The translations under genes were made by a program, and so were the position numbers. Source: Hyphomicrobiales bacterium (lineage in GTDB: Bacteria > Pseudomonadota > Alphaproteobacteria > Rhizobiales > Xanthobacteraceae). Taken from it: 64,000 nt of DNA. Shown here piece by piece: positions 53,399 to 62,960 of this stretch. Where the stretch lies: NCBI GenBank assembly GCA_003169835.1, contig PNAI01000028.1:1-64000 (forward strand), given 5' to 3'. The notes beneath the pieces are model-generated. The model searched no databases, was not told the origin of the DNA, and worked only from the letters and a program-made list of their open reading frames with translations. Each line of letters begins with the position of its first letter. Positions within the stretch are counted from its first letter, which is position 1.

Positions 53399-54294
53399 CG
53401 TCGGTCGGTTCTACACGGACAGTCTTTCTCGACTACGATCAGCAGGCTCTGGACAAGCAATATGATCAACGCGCGTGGGCTCCGAATGCTGCTGAGGTTA
53501 TCAAAGGCTATGCAATTGACAGTGATGTCGTGCGCAGCAAGCTTGGCGAGCCGCAGACATTTGCCTATGGCAACAGCCCAGCTGAAGTCTTGGATGTCTT
53601 CAAGACCGTGCGGGCGAATGCTCCCATCCAGGTGTTTATTCACGGCGGCGCCTGGCGATTACTGTCACGGCGCGAAAGCGCATTTCCAGCCGAAACATTT
53701 GTCAATGCAGAAGCACATTTTATCGCACTCGATTTTGCGCTCCTGCCACATGTGACGCTCACCGAAATGGCGTCGCAAGTTCGAAACGCAATCGCGTGGA
53801 TATATCGGAATGCCGACCGGTTTGATGGCGACAATGATCGGATTTATGTTTCCGGACATTCCTCAGGTGGGCATCTTGCCGCAATTGCTTTGACAACGGA
53901 TTGGCCGAATTGTTTCGGACTACCGAAATCCGTCATCAAGGGCGGTATCTGCGCCAGCGGAATTTACGATCTTGAACCGGTGCGGCTGAGTTCACGCAAT
54001 GACTACGTCAGGGTCGATGCGCTGATTGAAGATCAACTTAGTCCCATACGGCATATAGACCTCATAAATTGTCCCATCATTGTCGCCTACGGAGAATACG
54101 AGACGGACGAATTCAAACGGCAGGCGCGTGAGTTTTCTAACGCGATAGGTCAGGCGCATCGCTCGGTTCGACTGATTGATGCTTCCGGTCTCAATCATTA
54201 CGAGGTCGTCAAAACGCTGGCGGAATCTGATGGGTTGCTCGGAAGGGCTGCGCTTCAACAGATGCAATTGGCACCAAAATCGCGCGAAGCTTGA
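53395..54294 (+). CDS. Alpha/beta hydrolase, kynurenine-formamidase-like
   Basis: A 299-residue hydrolase. HGGAW (83-87) is the oxyanion motif of arylformamidases/BD-FAE esterases; the nucleophile is Ser156 in GHSSGGH; Asp in YGEYETDEF and His in GLNHYE complete the triad. Such enzymes remove formyl or other acyl groups from amides and esters. The start appears to be TTG 53395, overlapping the beta-subunit TGA, as no ATG is in frame near it. In this cluster it is a candidate deformylase for an N-formyl ring-cleavage product (role of NicD), by inference only. Confidence 0.82.
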   Translation: MTSVGSTRTVFLDYDQQALDKQYDQRAWAPNAAEVIKGYAIDSDVVRSKLGEPQTFAYGNSPAEVLDVFKTVRANAPIQVFIHGGAWRLLSRRESAFPAETFVNAEAHFIALDFALLPHVTLTEMASQVRNAIAWIYRNADRFDGDNDRIYVSGHSSGGHLAAIALTTDWPNCFGLPKSVIKGGICASGIYDLEPVRLSSRNDYVRVDALIEDQLSPIRHIDLINCPIIVAYGEYETDEFKRQAREFSNAIGQAHRSVRLIDASGLNHYEVVKTLAESDGLLGRAALQQMQLAPKSREA

Positions 54295-54422
54295 GCGGAT
54301 GAGCCCTCACAGGCGCATTGCGAATGGGTGAACCTCTATGCTCATATTGCCTGAGATAGTGTTGTAAGCGCAGCGGCAATCGATCCTTTCGATCAAGGCC
54401 TATAAGCGCAGGAGGGGACAAA

Positions 54423-55394
54423 ATGCATATTCGTCTTTCCACGATAACGGCTGTGATGGTTCTGTCGGTTTCAGCAAGCGTCGCAAGTGCGCAGGAAATC
54501 ACGCTCAAGGGCATTACGTCGTTCGCCGAGAAGACATTTTATTCGCGCGGCTTCGAGCGGTTCATTGAAAAGGTGAATGCCGACGGCAAAGGCGTGATCC
54601 AGATCAACTATATCGGTGGACCGAAGGCGATGCCGCCGTTCGAGGTCGGTAACGCCCTCAAAAGTGGCGTCGTCGATATCGCAAACGTGACGGGCGCCTT
54701 CTATACGAACCTGATGCCCGAGGCGGACGCCTGGAAGCTGACTGAACGCCCGATGTCGGAGATCCGCAAGAATGGCGGATACGATTACATGGCAAAAATC
54801 TATGAGCAGAAGCTCAATGCGATCCTGCTCGCGCGCCACATCGACAATAACCCCTTCCACATTTATCTGAACAAGCCGATCACCACGATCGACCTCACCG
54901 GCCTTAAATTGCGCATCACGCCGGTTTATCGCGACTTCTTCCAGTCCCTCGGTGCCACCGTCGTGCAGACAGCACCGGGCGAGGTCTACACCGCACTCGA
55001 ACGCGGCGTCGTCGATGGCTACGGCTGGCCGATCACGGGAATTTTCGATCTCGGCTGGAACGAGAAAACCAAATACCGAGTCGATCCCGGCTTCTACAGC
55101 GCGGAAGTCAGCATTCTGATCAACAAGGCGACGTTGGATAAGCTCAACCCGGCGCAGAAAAAAGTGATTGCCGATGCGTCGGCCTGGCTCGAGGCACAGG
55201 CGTCGCAAACGGTCAAGGAGAACGAGGCGGATATCGCGAGACAAAAGGCCGCCGGCATCCAGGTGATCGAATTTAAGGGGGTTGATGCTATCGCCTTCCA
55301 CAACAAGGCCTACGAGACGGGCTGGGCCGGCGTCCTCAAGCAAAGCCCTGAGCACGGGGCAAAGTTGAGAGAGTTCTTCGCCAAATCCAAGTGA
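54423..55394 (+). CDS. TRAP transporter substrate-binding protein (DctP)
   Basis: A 323-residue periplasmic receptor. A signal peptide ends ASVASAQE, the mature part opens ITLKGITSFAEKTFYSRGF, and the conserved carboxylate-binding Arg is in GLKLRITPVYRDF; ALERGVVDGYGW is another family mark. It delivers a carboxylic acid to the DctQM membrane unit. AGGAGGGG lies before the ATG. A 128-base gap separates it from the hydrolase gene, so it may have its own promoter. Confidence 0.93.
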   Translation: MHIRLSTITAVMVLSVSASVASAQEITLKGITSFAEKTFYSRGFERFIEKVNADGKGVIQINYIGGPKAMPPFEVGNALKSGVVDIANVTGAFYTNLMPEADAWKLTERPMSEIRKNGGYDYMAKIYEQKLNAILLARHIDNNPFHIYLNKPITTIDLTGLKLRITPVYRDFFQSLGATVVQTAPGEVYTALERGVVDGYGWPITGIFDLGWNEKTKYRVDPGFYSAEVSILINKATLDKLNPAQKKVIADASAWLEAQASQTVKENEADIARQKAAGIQVIEFKGVDAIAFHNKAYETGWAGVLKQSPEHGAKLREFFAKSK

Positions 55395-55409
55395 GCAATC
55401 CGGAAGTGG

Positions 55410-55946
55410 ATGCGGGGCGAGGCGAGGGTGATGGAGCGAATATCGAGGGCCTACGGCCGCGTCCTTGACGGGATGATGCTGATTGCGTGCCTGTTATTGC
55501 TCGTAATGACGCTTTTGATCGGCGCAGACGTTGCCTCAAGAAATTTCGGCGCCGGCGGCATCGCGTGGAGCAATGAGGTCTCGGAAAACATCATCTATCT
55601 GCTCACACTTCTATCGGCGCCCTGGCTGCTGCGCCAGGGCCGGCATATCCGCGTCGATATCGTGCTTCGTGTCTTGCCGCCCGGGGTTGGCTGGCTGTTC
55701 GAATGGGTGAGCGACCTGATGGGGCTCGGCTGCTCACTCTATTTCGTCTGGTATGGCTTGAAAGTTCTTGAGGCCAGCTATCTGGCCGGCGCGATGTCGA
55801 TCAAAACACTCGTGACCCCGGAATGGTGGCTGCTGGTGCCCCTGCCGGCCGCCTTTCTGCTGCTGGCCATCGAGTTCATCTTTCGCATGCATCGGCTGAG
55901 CCAGGCCGAACGCGCGCCGCGCATGGATGCGGTGTCCGCGTCGTGA
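55410..55946 (+). CDS. TRAP transporter small permease (DctQ)
   Basis: A 178-residue protein with four predicted helices and the DctQ signature: DVASRNFGAGGIAWSNEVSENIIYL (in part), RQGRHIRVDIV and PLPAAFLLLAIEFI. It pairs with DctM. An alternative start at ATG 55431 has a closer GAGG site. The DctM gene follows after 37 bases. Confidence 0.91.
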   Translation: MRGEARVMERISRAYGRVLDGMMLIACLLLLVMTLLIGADVASRNFGAGGIAWSNEVSENIIYLLTLLSAPWLLRQGRHIRVDIVLRVLPPGVGWLFEWVSDLMGLGCSLYFVWYGLKVLEASYLAGAMSIKTLVTPEWWLLVPLPAAFLLLAIEFIFRMHRLSQAERAPRMDAVSAS

Positions 55947-55983
55947 CGGTTATTCATGCGGACCCCGCAAGGAGGCATTGATC

Positions 55984-57312
55984 ATGGCGTGGCAGCTATC
56001 TTGGCAATTTGGCGCGCTGCTTCTGCTTGGCGGATCGACGGTATTGCTATTTCTCGGAATGCCAGTGGCGCTGTCGTTTGTTGCGATCAATATCGTTGGT
56101 GCATGGCTGTTCCTCGGAGGCGAAGCAGGCCTCGCGCAGATCGTGCGCAACAGTGTTGTGTCCGTAATGAACTTCTCTTTGACGCCAATCCCGCTTTTCA
56201 TCCTGATGGGTGAAATTCTCTTTCATACTGGAATCGCGATCAAAGTGATTGATGGGATCGAGCGGCTGATCAAACAGGTTCCAGGACGGCTTGCCGTCGT
56301 GGCTGTGGTGGCCGGAACAATCTTCTCGGCGATCTCCGGCTCGACCATCGCGACAACTGCGATGCTCGGCTCGCTGATGCTCCCGATCATGCTCGCGCGC
56401 GGCTATCACCCAACAATGGCCACCGGGCCCATCATGGCGATCGGCGCGGTCGATATGTTGATTCCACCCTCGGCATTGACTGTGCTGCTCGGCAGCCTTT
56501 CGGGGATCTCCATTTCCAAGCTCTTGATCGGCGGTGTCGTGCCCGGGCTCATGCTCTCGGTGGCGTTCGTCGCCTATATCATGTTGCGCGTGCAGATCAC
56601 GCCTTCGCTCGCTCCCGCAACGCTGATCGAAAAGCACACAGGCTGGCAAAACTGGCGCTTGCTGGTCCTCTATGTGCTGCCGCTGGTTTCGATCTTTGCA
56701 GTTGTAGTCGGCGCAATGTCGGGCGGCTTTGCGACGCCGACCGAGTCGGCCGCGCTCGGCGCGCTCGCCACCATGGCGCTGGCGGGCATCTATGGCGCGC
56801 TCAACTTCGACGCACTTATGAAATCGCTCAAAGGCACAGTCTCAATCACCGGGATGATCCTGTTTATCATCCTGGGCGCCACCACCTTTTCTCAGATCTT
56901 GAGCTTCTCCGGGGCGACCGACGGGCTGGTCTCGGTCATCCTCGGGCAGGGACTATCGCGACTCGCACTGGTGGCGTTAATGATGCTTACCCTGATATTT
57001 CTGGGCATTTTCGTTGATCAGGTCAGCATGATGCTAATCACGCTCCCGGTGTTCATGCCGTTGGTGCAGAAGCTCGGAGTCGATCCCATCTGGTTTGGTG
57101 TGTTATTTCTTATTTGTATGCAACTCGGGCTGCTCCTGCCGCCGCACGGGCTGCTGCTCATGACGATGCGCGGTGTTGCGCCGCCTGAGGTAACGTTTGC
57201 GCATATTTTTCAGGCGGTGGTACCCTACGTGATCATGAGCCTGTTGCTGCTTGGTCTGCTTCTGTTGCTTCCGGGTATCGCGACGTGGCTGCCAAACTTT
57301 CTTATCGGGTGA
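55984..57312 (+). CDS. TRAP transporter large permease (DctM)
   Basis: A 442-residue sodium-coupled transport subunit with about twelve helices. Family stretches include LTPIPLFILMGEILFHTGIA, ISGSTIATTAMLGSLMLP and IPPSALTVLLGSLSG. ATG 55984 is preceded by AAGGAGG at 9 bases; a longer frame upstream has no similarity. With DctP and DctQ it completes the importer. The ThDP enzyme gene begins 20 bases later. Confidence 0.94.
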   Translation: MAWQLSWQFGALLLLGGSTVLLFLGMPVALSFVAINIVGAWLFLGGEAGLAQIVRNSVVSVMNFSLTPIPLFILMGEILFHTGIAIKVIDGIERLIKQVPGRLAVVAVVAGTIFSAISGSTIATTAMLGSLMLPIMLARGYHPTMATGPIMAIGAVDMLIPPSALTVLLGSLSGISISKLLIGGVVPGLMLSVAFVAYIMLRVQITPSLAPATLIEKHTGWQNWRLLVLYVLPLVSIFAVVVGAMSGGFATPTESAALGALATMALAGIYGALNFDALMKSLKGTVSITGMILFIILGATTFSQILSFSGATDGLVSVILGQGLSRLALVALMMLTLIFLGIFVDQVSMMLITLPVFMPLVQKLGVDPIWFGVLFLICMQLGLLLPPHGLLLMTMRGVAPPEVTFAHIFQAVVPYVIMSLLLLGLLLLLPGIATWLPNFLIG

Positions 57313-57332
57313 ACTGAGAAAAGGAATACTGG

Positions 57333-58994
57333 ATGAAAGGTCATCCAACGGTCGCGGCCGTCATCGCAATGGATCTTGCTTCATACGGAGCGCGCAAATG
57401 CTTCGGTTTGCTTGGCACTGCCAATTTCAAGATATCGCATGCGCTGGTGGAAGCTGGAGTGGAACTGATTTCGGCGCGCCACGAAGGCAATGCTGCGAGC
57501 ATGGCTGACGCCTACGCCAAATCGACGGGCGAACTCACATTGGTCAGCGTCCATTCCGGTCCTGGACTTACTAACGCGATGACTGGGATTGCTGAAGCTG
57601 CGAAAAGTCGCACGCCAATGGTCGTGCTGGCAGGCGATGTACCCACCGGCGCCATCAGATCGAATTTTTACATTGAGCAGGCCGAGCTCGTTCGCTCCGT
57701 GGGCGCTGTCTCCGAACGAATTCACACGCCGCACACTGCGCGCGAGGATACATTGCGCGCCGTGAGCCGCGCCATGCGCGATCGCCAGACGGTTGTGCTC
57801 AGCCTGCCGATGGACGTGCAGGATGCACCGCTCGCTTCGAACAATCCGCCTCTGAAGCTGCCCCCGGTTTCAGGCGGCTTGCATCCCGATCCCGCGGCGG
57901 TTTGTCGGCTTGCAGACGCCATATCAAAGGCGCAGCGCCCGCTCATTGTCGGAGGACGCGGCGCAGTGATCTCGGGCGCTGAAGCGGCATTGATCTCGCT
58001 TGCCGATCGCACCGGTGCATTGCTTGCAACGTCCGTCTGCGGGCACGGGTTGTTCGCTGGAAATCCATGGTCTCTGGGGATCAGCGGCGGGTTCTCTTCT
58101 CCAATTGCGGATGAGCTGATCGCGGAGAGCGATCTCATTCTCGGATTTGGCGTGAGCTTCACCCAGTGGACAACCAAGAAAGGCAAGCTGATCGCCCCGG
58201 GCGCGATTGTTGCGCAGATTGACGTCGAGCTCGTGAAGTTGGGCTACCACACGCCGGTTCACCATGCTCTGATTGGTGACGCGAAAGCGACGGCGGAAGC
58301 ATTGCTGGCGGAACTCGATCGAAACCGAGTGCCGAGCGCGCAAGCGGGACGCCGTAACGATCTCACACGAGAACGCATACGTTCCGGCGACAACCATCAT
58401 AGTTCATACCGCGATGAATCCACCGCGCAGTTCATCGACCCCAGAACACTTAGCAAGGCCGTTGATAAAATCCTGCCGAGCGACCGCGTCGTGGCCTCCG
58501 ATTCTGGCCATTTCTGTGGTTGGGTTCCGCGTTATTTCCGCGTCCCAGGCCCACAGGCTTCTTGTCTGAGCCATTCGTTCCAGGCCGTGGGTCTTGGGTT
58601 GGCGTCGGCGATTGGACTGGCCGTTGCGAATCCCGGAAAACTTGCCGTGCTCGGAGCAGGCGACGGCGGCTTCATGATGTCGATTGCGGACCTCGAAACA
58701 GCGCTACGCCTAAAACTTCGGATGTGCATCCTCATCTATAACGACAGCTCGTATGCGGCAGAGGTGCACTATTTTCGGCGGCAAGGATATTCGACCGACA
58801 TCGTGCGGTTCCCTGAGACGGACTTCGCCGCCATTGCGCGCGGCTATGGTGCCAGGGCAGCAACGGTGAGGACGCTAGCCGATCTCAAACCAGTGCAAAC
58901 CTGGGTGAACGAAGGCGCGCCCGGAGTATTTGTGATTGACGGCAAGATCAATCCAAACCTTGAGGCGGATTGGCACGCGGAACATTTCCCCTGA
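57333..58994 (+). CDS. Thiamine-diphosphate-dependent enzyme (acetolactate synthase/benzoylformate decarboxylase type)
   Basis: A 553-residue ThDP enzyme. The activating Glu51 lies in SARHEGNAAS; the ThDP-binding motif starts GAGDGGFMM and ends YNDSSYAAE; the middle domain is PLIVGGRGAV. The family includes 2-oxo acid decarboxylases, carboligases and lyases. It follows the TRAP genes closely, so its substrate may derive from the imported acid. Missing acetolactate-synthase regulatory subunit and the catabolic context favour a decarboxylase or lyase. The exact reaction is unknown. AAAGGA precedes the ATG. Confidence 0.88.
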   Translation: MKGHPTVAAVIAMDLASYGARKCFGLLGTANFKISHALVEAGVELISARHEGNAASMADAYAKSTGELTLVSVHSGPGLTNAMTGIAEAAKSRTPMVVLAGDVPTGAIRSNFYIEQAELVRSVGAVSERIHTPHTAREDTLRAVSRAMRDRQTVVLSLPMDVQDAPLASNNPPLKLPPVSGGLHPDPAAVCRLADAISKAQRPLIVGGRGAVISGAEAALISLADRTGALLATSVCGHGLFAGNPWSLGISGGFSSPIADELIAESDLILGFGVSFTQWTTKKGKLIAPGAIVAQIDVELVKLGYHTPVHHALIGDAKATAEALLAELDRNRVPSAQAGRRNDLTRERIRSGDNHHSSYRDESTAQFIDPRTLSKAVDKILPSDRVVASDSGHFCGWVPRYFRVPGPQASCLSHSFQAVGLGLASAIGLAVANPGKLAVLGAGDGGFMMSIADLETALRLKLRMCILIYNDSSYAAEVHYFRRQGYSTDIVRFPETDFAAIARGYGARAATVRTLADLKPVQTWVNEGAPGVFVIDGKINPNLEADWHAEHFP

Positions 58995-59163
58995 CAAGCG
59001 GTCGATGTGTAACTGAAACCGAATACCATTCAACGACGATATTGATGTGTGGTGACGCCTTGCCGATCAAAGTGTACCTTGATCCCACTCCAGATTAGTC
59101 TTCCAATGTTTGGGCGGTAGCCAGCGCCCATTCCAAGCGAATGGACACATAGGGAGGAACATG

Positions 59164-59274
59164 ATGACCGACGAATTTGAAAATCACTGCTGGAAAGACA
59201 TTGTTTCGAAGGATGTGCTGGAAATCTACGCCCACTATGAGCGCAAGGTCTTCGTCGGCGCACGTGTGGAATGA
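59164..59274 (+). pseudogene. N-terminal remnant of an isochorismatase-family gene
   Basis: A short reading frame of 36 codons after a strong GGGAGGAA site. It reads MTDEFENHCWKDIV and ends HYERKVFVGARVE. I recognise this as the start of a cysteine-hydrolase (isochorismatase) subfamily in which VFVG is normally followed by the PALLAID catalytic Asp strand. Here a stop follows and no frame downstream restores the family. It therefore looks like a truncated gene, facing the intact isochorismatase-family gene. Confidence 0.55.
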
Positions 59275-59447
59275 AAGGTTGTACCTTTTGAACGGATGGT
59301 TCGCTAGCCTCGCGGCTACCGCCATTTGAGCCGGATCGCGCAGACTTGGCAATGTGTTCTAGGCGCCTGGAATGTTGGGATACGCGTAATTGAGCGTCCA
59401 GCGAGAAACGCGAGCGCCGCGCGAACCGTGCGGATTATCGCGTCAAC

Positions 59448-60224
59448 TTAGAGATTCGCAGCCAGCTTGGGCTTCAGTGTCGCCGTCGCCGAGCCCTTCG
59501 GCAGATCGAACATGCCGATCGGAAGGCTATCAAAGAATGCCAGCACCTCCGCGGTTTTTACCACGTCGGCATATTTCGCATTCATATCGCAGAGATTAAT
59601 GGCGTGGCTCGCCTGCGAGCGATCGAAGCAGCCTTCCTCTGCAAGCGTGATGCGGTAGTTGAGGCTGAAAGCGTCGAGCACGGTCGCACGCACGCAGCCC
59701 GATGTCGTGGTGCCGGTGACGATCACGCTGTCGCAGCCGAGCAGGGTAAGATAGCTCGTCATGTTGGAGCCGAAGAAGCCGGACGGCTTCTGTTTGTAGA
59801 TCACGATGTCCTGTGGCCCGGGCGCGATCTCGGCCACGATTTCGTTGCCGTCGATGTTGGTGTTCGGGCGGTTGCTGCGGTCCTCGTCGGAGCGGTTGTT
59901 CTTCCAACTCCAGCTGCCGTTGTCCCAGTTGTCCGCGCGCCGCACGCCGGTGGTATAGATGACCGGGACGCCTTTCTCGCGCGCCTTTTCGATCAGCGAC
60001 TTCAGGTAGGGCATCGCCACCCACGCGTCCTCGCCGCATGAATTTCGCCATCGTTTGATCGATTCCAGGATCGGCATCGGCCGCTCATCGCAAAAAGCGT
60101 AGTTCACATCGATGATGAGCAGCGCCGGACGTCTGCCAAAGCCCTGCCTGGAGCCATAGCCGGAGGCCTCGAACACCGCCTTGTCGCGCTCGGTGAGGAA
60201 CTTGTTCCAAATTGGTTCCGACAT
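59448..60224 (-). CDS. Isochorismatase-family amidase (N-carbamoylsarcosine/maleamate amidase-like)
   Basis: A 258-residue cysteine amidase. The triad is Asp39 (ALLIIDVNYAF), Lys144 (IYKQKPSGFF) and Cys177 (TTTSGCVRATVLDA), with a cis-peptide before the Cys. The TSGCVRA region and following CFDRSQASHAINLCDMNAKY (in part) resemble maleamate amidase NicF and N-carbamoylsarcosine amidase. NicF releases ammonia from maleamate, the step after deformylation in nicotinate degradation. The substrate is an inference. It lies downstream of an ABC importer on the same strand, with 48 bases between. Confidence 0.85.
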   Translation of the reverse strand: MSEPIWNKFLTERDKAVFEASGYGSRQGFGRRPALLIIDVNYAFCDERPMPILESIKRWRNSCGEDAWVAMPYLKSLIEKAREKGVPVIYTTGVRRADNWDNGSWSWKNNRSDEDRSNRPNTNIDGNEIVAEIAPGPQDIVIYKQKPSGFFGSNMTSYLTLLGCDSVIVTGTTTSGCVRATVLDAFSLNYRITLAEEGCFDRSQASHAINLCDMNAKYADVVKTAEVLAFFDSLPIGMFDLPKGSATATLKPKLAANL

Positions 60225-60272
60225 CGTGTCGTGCTCCCGAATGATAAGTCAGCCGATTAAAGTCTCGCGCAT

Positions 60273-61271
60273 TTACAATCTCGCGCGAACGCTCTCCACG
60301 AAGCTCATGTCGATAATCTCGTCGTATTTCACGTCGATTTTTAGCATGCCGGCGCCCATCACAACCGCCTTGCCGGTTTCCCAGGCTTCACGGCTGATCA
60401 TGCCATCCTTGCTCCACATATTGTCGGCGAAGGACCGGTCGAGCGTCGCCTTCAGATCTTCCAAGGCCATGGTCGGGAAGTGCTTCTTGGCGATCTCGGC
60501 CGCGCCATTTTTGTCGGCGTAGAGAAACTTGAGACCTTTCATCATGCCGCGCACGAATCCGCGCACCACCTCGGGCTCCTTCTTGATTGAGTCGAGCCGA
60601 ATGTTGATGGTGGAATAGGCATAGGGGCCGAGTTCCTTCGGCACATTGAAAAACGGCTCGCCCCAGAGACCCAGCTTGATCCCCTGTGCGATCATCGGTT
60701 CGGTGGTGACGCCAATCTTCGCCTGACCACTACGGACGCCGGCCGGTACTGCCGAATTCGGCATTTCATACAGCGTCACGTCTTTCTTGGCGTCGAGTTT
60801 CCACTTGTTGAGCAAAAAGCGTGTGATCGAGTTTGGCGTGCCGCCGTAAGGCCCGACGGCGATCGTTTGTCCCTTGAAGTAAGTCGGCCAGTCGGCGGTA
60901 TTGGGGTCATTGCCCTTCGCTGCGCAGAAATAGATGTTGCCGCGGTCGACACAATGCACGACCGAGCGCAGTTCCGCCCCCTTGACCTTGGCGAACGCAT
61001 TGTGTTCAGGACCGCCGATGAAGGCAAAGGCCTGGCCTGACAAGACCGCATTCGTGTGGCCGCCGCCCGTTTCGATGGTGACGATCTTCACCTCAATGTC
61101 GGCCTCGGCGAAGTAGTTGTTGGCCATCGCGATATACATCGGCAGATAGCCGGTGGAATGCACGGGCTCGGCCACCAGCAGATCATATTTAGCGGCGCGT
61201 GCGACGTAAGGCTTTGCGACGAGTACGGCGCCGGCCGCCGCAGTTGTGCTGAGGAACTTTCGCCTGTTCAT
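60273..61271 (-). CDS. NMT1/SsuA-type ABC substrate-binding protein
   Basis: A 332-residue receptor. ATG 61271 has AGGAGG 6 bases upstream; the open frame above it is a shadow of the permease gene. The signal MNRRKFLSTTAAAGA is Tat-like and ends YVARAAK. Body motifs include AMANNYFAEADIEVKIVTIE, AVGPYGGTPNSITRFLL and PNSAVPAGVRSGQAKIGVTTEP (all partial). It belongs to the importer encoded just upstream (61298-63975). Ligand unknown. Confidence 0.9.
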   Translation of the reverse strand: MNRRKFLSTTAAAGAVLVAKPYVARAAKYDLLVAEPVHSTGYLPMYIAMANNYFAEADIEVKIVTIETGGGHTNAVLSGQAFAFIGGPEHNAFAKVKGAELRSVVHCVDRGNIYFCAAKGNDPNTADWPTYFKGQTIAVGPYGGTPNSITRFLLNKWKLDAKKDVTLYEMPNSAVPAGVRSGQAKIGVTTEPMIAQGIKLGLWGEPFFNVPKELGPYAYSTINIRLDSIKKEPEVVRGFVRGMMKGLKFLYADKNGAAEIAKKHFPTMALEDLKATLDRSFADNMWSKDGMISREAWETGKAVVMGAGMLKIDVKYDEIIDMSFVESVRARL

Positions 61272-61297
61272 GATAGCCTCCTGTTTAATCATTCTCT

Positions 61298-62167
61298 CTA
61301 TTGCCGAGTGCCTTTGCGCAGCAGACTCTCTAACCATGACACCGCGGCATACATGATGATGGCGAGCGTCGAGAGCACCAGCACCGCGACCCAGACGAGT
61401 GCGATGTCGTAGGTCTGGCCGGCGTAGAGAATGGCGCGGCCGAGACCGTGCTGGGACGCGATGAACTCGCCGACGATGGCGCCGGTCAAGGCGAGGCCGA
61501 TGTTCACCCGCAGCACCGAGATGATCCAGGGCAGGCAGAACGGAACGACCAGCTTTCGGAACACCTGCCAGCGCGTGGCGCCGAGCGAATAGAACAGCTT
61601 CTCGCCATCGGGATCGAGTGCCTTGACGCCCGCATAGGCAGTCAGTGTCGAGACCACCAGCGTCAACGCGGTCGCGACCGCGACTTTGGATCCGAGCCCG
61701 ATTCCGAATACCAGAATGATGAGCGGCGCGAGCGCGAGCTTGGGGATCGACTCCAGGCAGATGATGTAGGGCTGAACGATTGCGGCGTAATTGCGCGACC
61801 ACCAAAACGACAGGCCCAGCAAAGATCCCGCCGCCGTTCCAAGCAAAAAGCCGAATATGGTCGAGCGGAATGTAAAGCTGATGTCAGTCCAGGCGTCGCC
61901 GGTGGTGAAAAAAATCTTAAGCGTGTGCCAGATTGCGCTCGGCTGCGACCAGAAGAAGGCGTCGATCACGCTGGTGGTCGCGGCGGCTTCCCACAGGCCA
62001 ATGATGCCAACCAAAATTCCGGCCTGGGTGGTCACGATCGCCCAGGTTGGCCAGTCAATTTGTACTGGGAGCCGATGGACGGGCTTGGCCGTAGTATTGG
62101 TCACGGGCTTGGCCGGCGCGAGGTCGAGGGCGACGTCAGCGACGTGCGGGCTGTCCTGAACGGCCAT
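61298..62167 (-). CDS. NMT1/SsuC-type ABC transporter permease
   Basis: A 289-residue permease starting at ATG 62167 with GGAGG upstream. A polar N-terminal 45-residue extension precedes six helices. The coupling loop region reads DPDGEKLFYSLGATRWQVFRKLVVP and the later EFIASQHGLGRAILYAG is conserved. Its start is one base after the ATPase stop, so the two are likely coupled. Confidence 0.92.
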   Translation of the reverse strand: MAVQDSPHVADVALDLAPAKPVTNTTAKPVHRLPVQIDWPTWAIVTTQAGILVGIIGLWEAAATTSVIDAFFWSQPSAIWHTLKIFFTTGDAWTDISFTFRSTIFGFLLGTAAGSLLGLSFWWSRNYAAIVQPYIICLESIPKLALAPLIILVFGIGLGSKVAVATALTLVVSTLTAYAGVKALDPDGEKLFYSLGATRWQVFRKLVVPFCLPWIISVLRVNIGLALTGAIVGEFIASQHGLGRAILYAGQTYDIALVWVAVLVLSTLAIIMYAAVSWLESLLRKGTRQ

Positions 62168-62168
62168 G

Positions 62169-62960
62169 TCAGGCGGCCTCCGGTAGGGCGGGCGCGCTCG
62201 CGGTGAGCAGGTTGAGGCAGTGCTCTTTGATCGCAATGAATTCCGGCGTGAGCGAACTCGTACGCACGCGCGGCCGCGGCAGCATGATCAAGATGGATTC
62301 GAGGATGCAGCCCGGCCTGGTGCCCATGACATGGACTTCGTCAGAGAGATAAATCGCCTCTTCGACGTCATGGGTGACAAACAGCACAGTCTTGCCGAAA
62401 TCGCTCCACAGCTGCATCAGCCATTCCTGCATCTGGAGCTTGGTCTGCGCATCGAGCGCTCCGAACGGCTCGTCCAGTAGAATGATGTCGGTGTCAAACA
62501 ACAGCGTGCGCAGCAGCGCCGCGCGTTGACGCATGCCGCCGGAAAGCGTGCTCGGATAGAGATATTCGAAACCGGAAAGTCCGTAGCGTTGCAGCAGCGA
62601 CAGCGCGCGCTCGCGCGCCTCGCGCAGCGGCACACCTTGGATTTCCATTCCGAGGATGACGTTGTCGAGCACGCTGCGCCAGGGCAGGAGTAAATCTTTC
62701 TGAAGCATATAACCGACGCGGCCGATGGTGCCGGTGGCATCTACGCCGTCGATCAGCACCTTGCCTGCGGTCGGCTCGAGCAATCCCGCGATTATGTTGA
62801 AGATGGTGCTCTTGCCGCAGCCCGACGGTCCGATCAGGCTGACGAAACGGCCTGAAGGAATCGACAGCGTAACCGGTACGAGCGCCTCGAAGACGCCGGT
62901 GGCCGTCTTGAACGTCATGCAGACGTTGTCGACGTAAAGCTTCGGGGGCGAAGACAGCAT
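62169..62960 (-). CDS. NMT1/SsuB-type ABC transporter ATP-binding protein
   Basis: A 263-residue ATPase. Walker A GPSGCGKST, YMLQKDLLLPWRS, signature LSGGMRQRAALLRTL and Walker B ILLDEPFGALD are all present. ATG 62960 has GGGAG 6 bases upstream. It closely resembles the ATPase at 49.8 kb, especially in the MLQKDLLLPWR and EIQG regions, so the two importers are paralogous. A 184-base gap separates it from the permease gene at 63145. Confidence 0.94.
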   Translation of the reverse strand: MLSSPPKLYVDNVCMTFKTATGVFEALVPVTLSIPSGRFVSLIGPSGCGKSTIFNIIAGLLEPTAGKVLIDGVDATGTIGRVGYMLQKDLLLPWRSVLDNVILGMEIQGVPLREARERALSLLQRYGLSGFEYLYPSTLSGGMRQRAALLRTLLFDTDIILLDEPFGALDAQTKLQMQEWLMQLWSDFGKTVLFVTHDVEEAIYLSDEVHVMGTRPGCILESILIMLPRPRVRTSSLTPEFIAIKEHCLNLLTASAPALPEAA

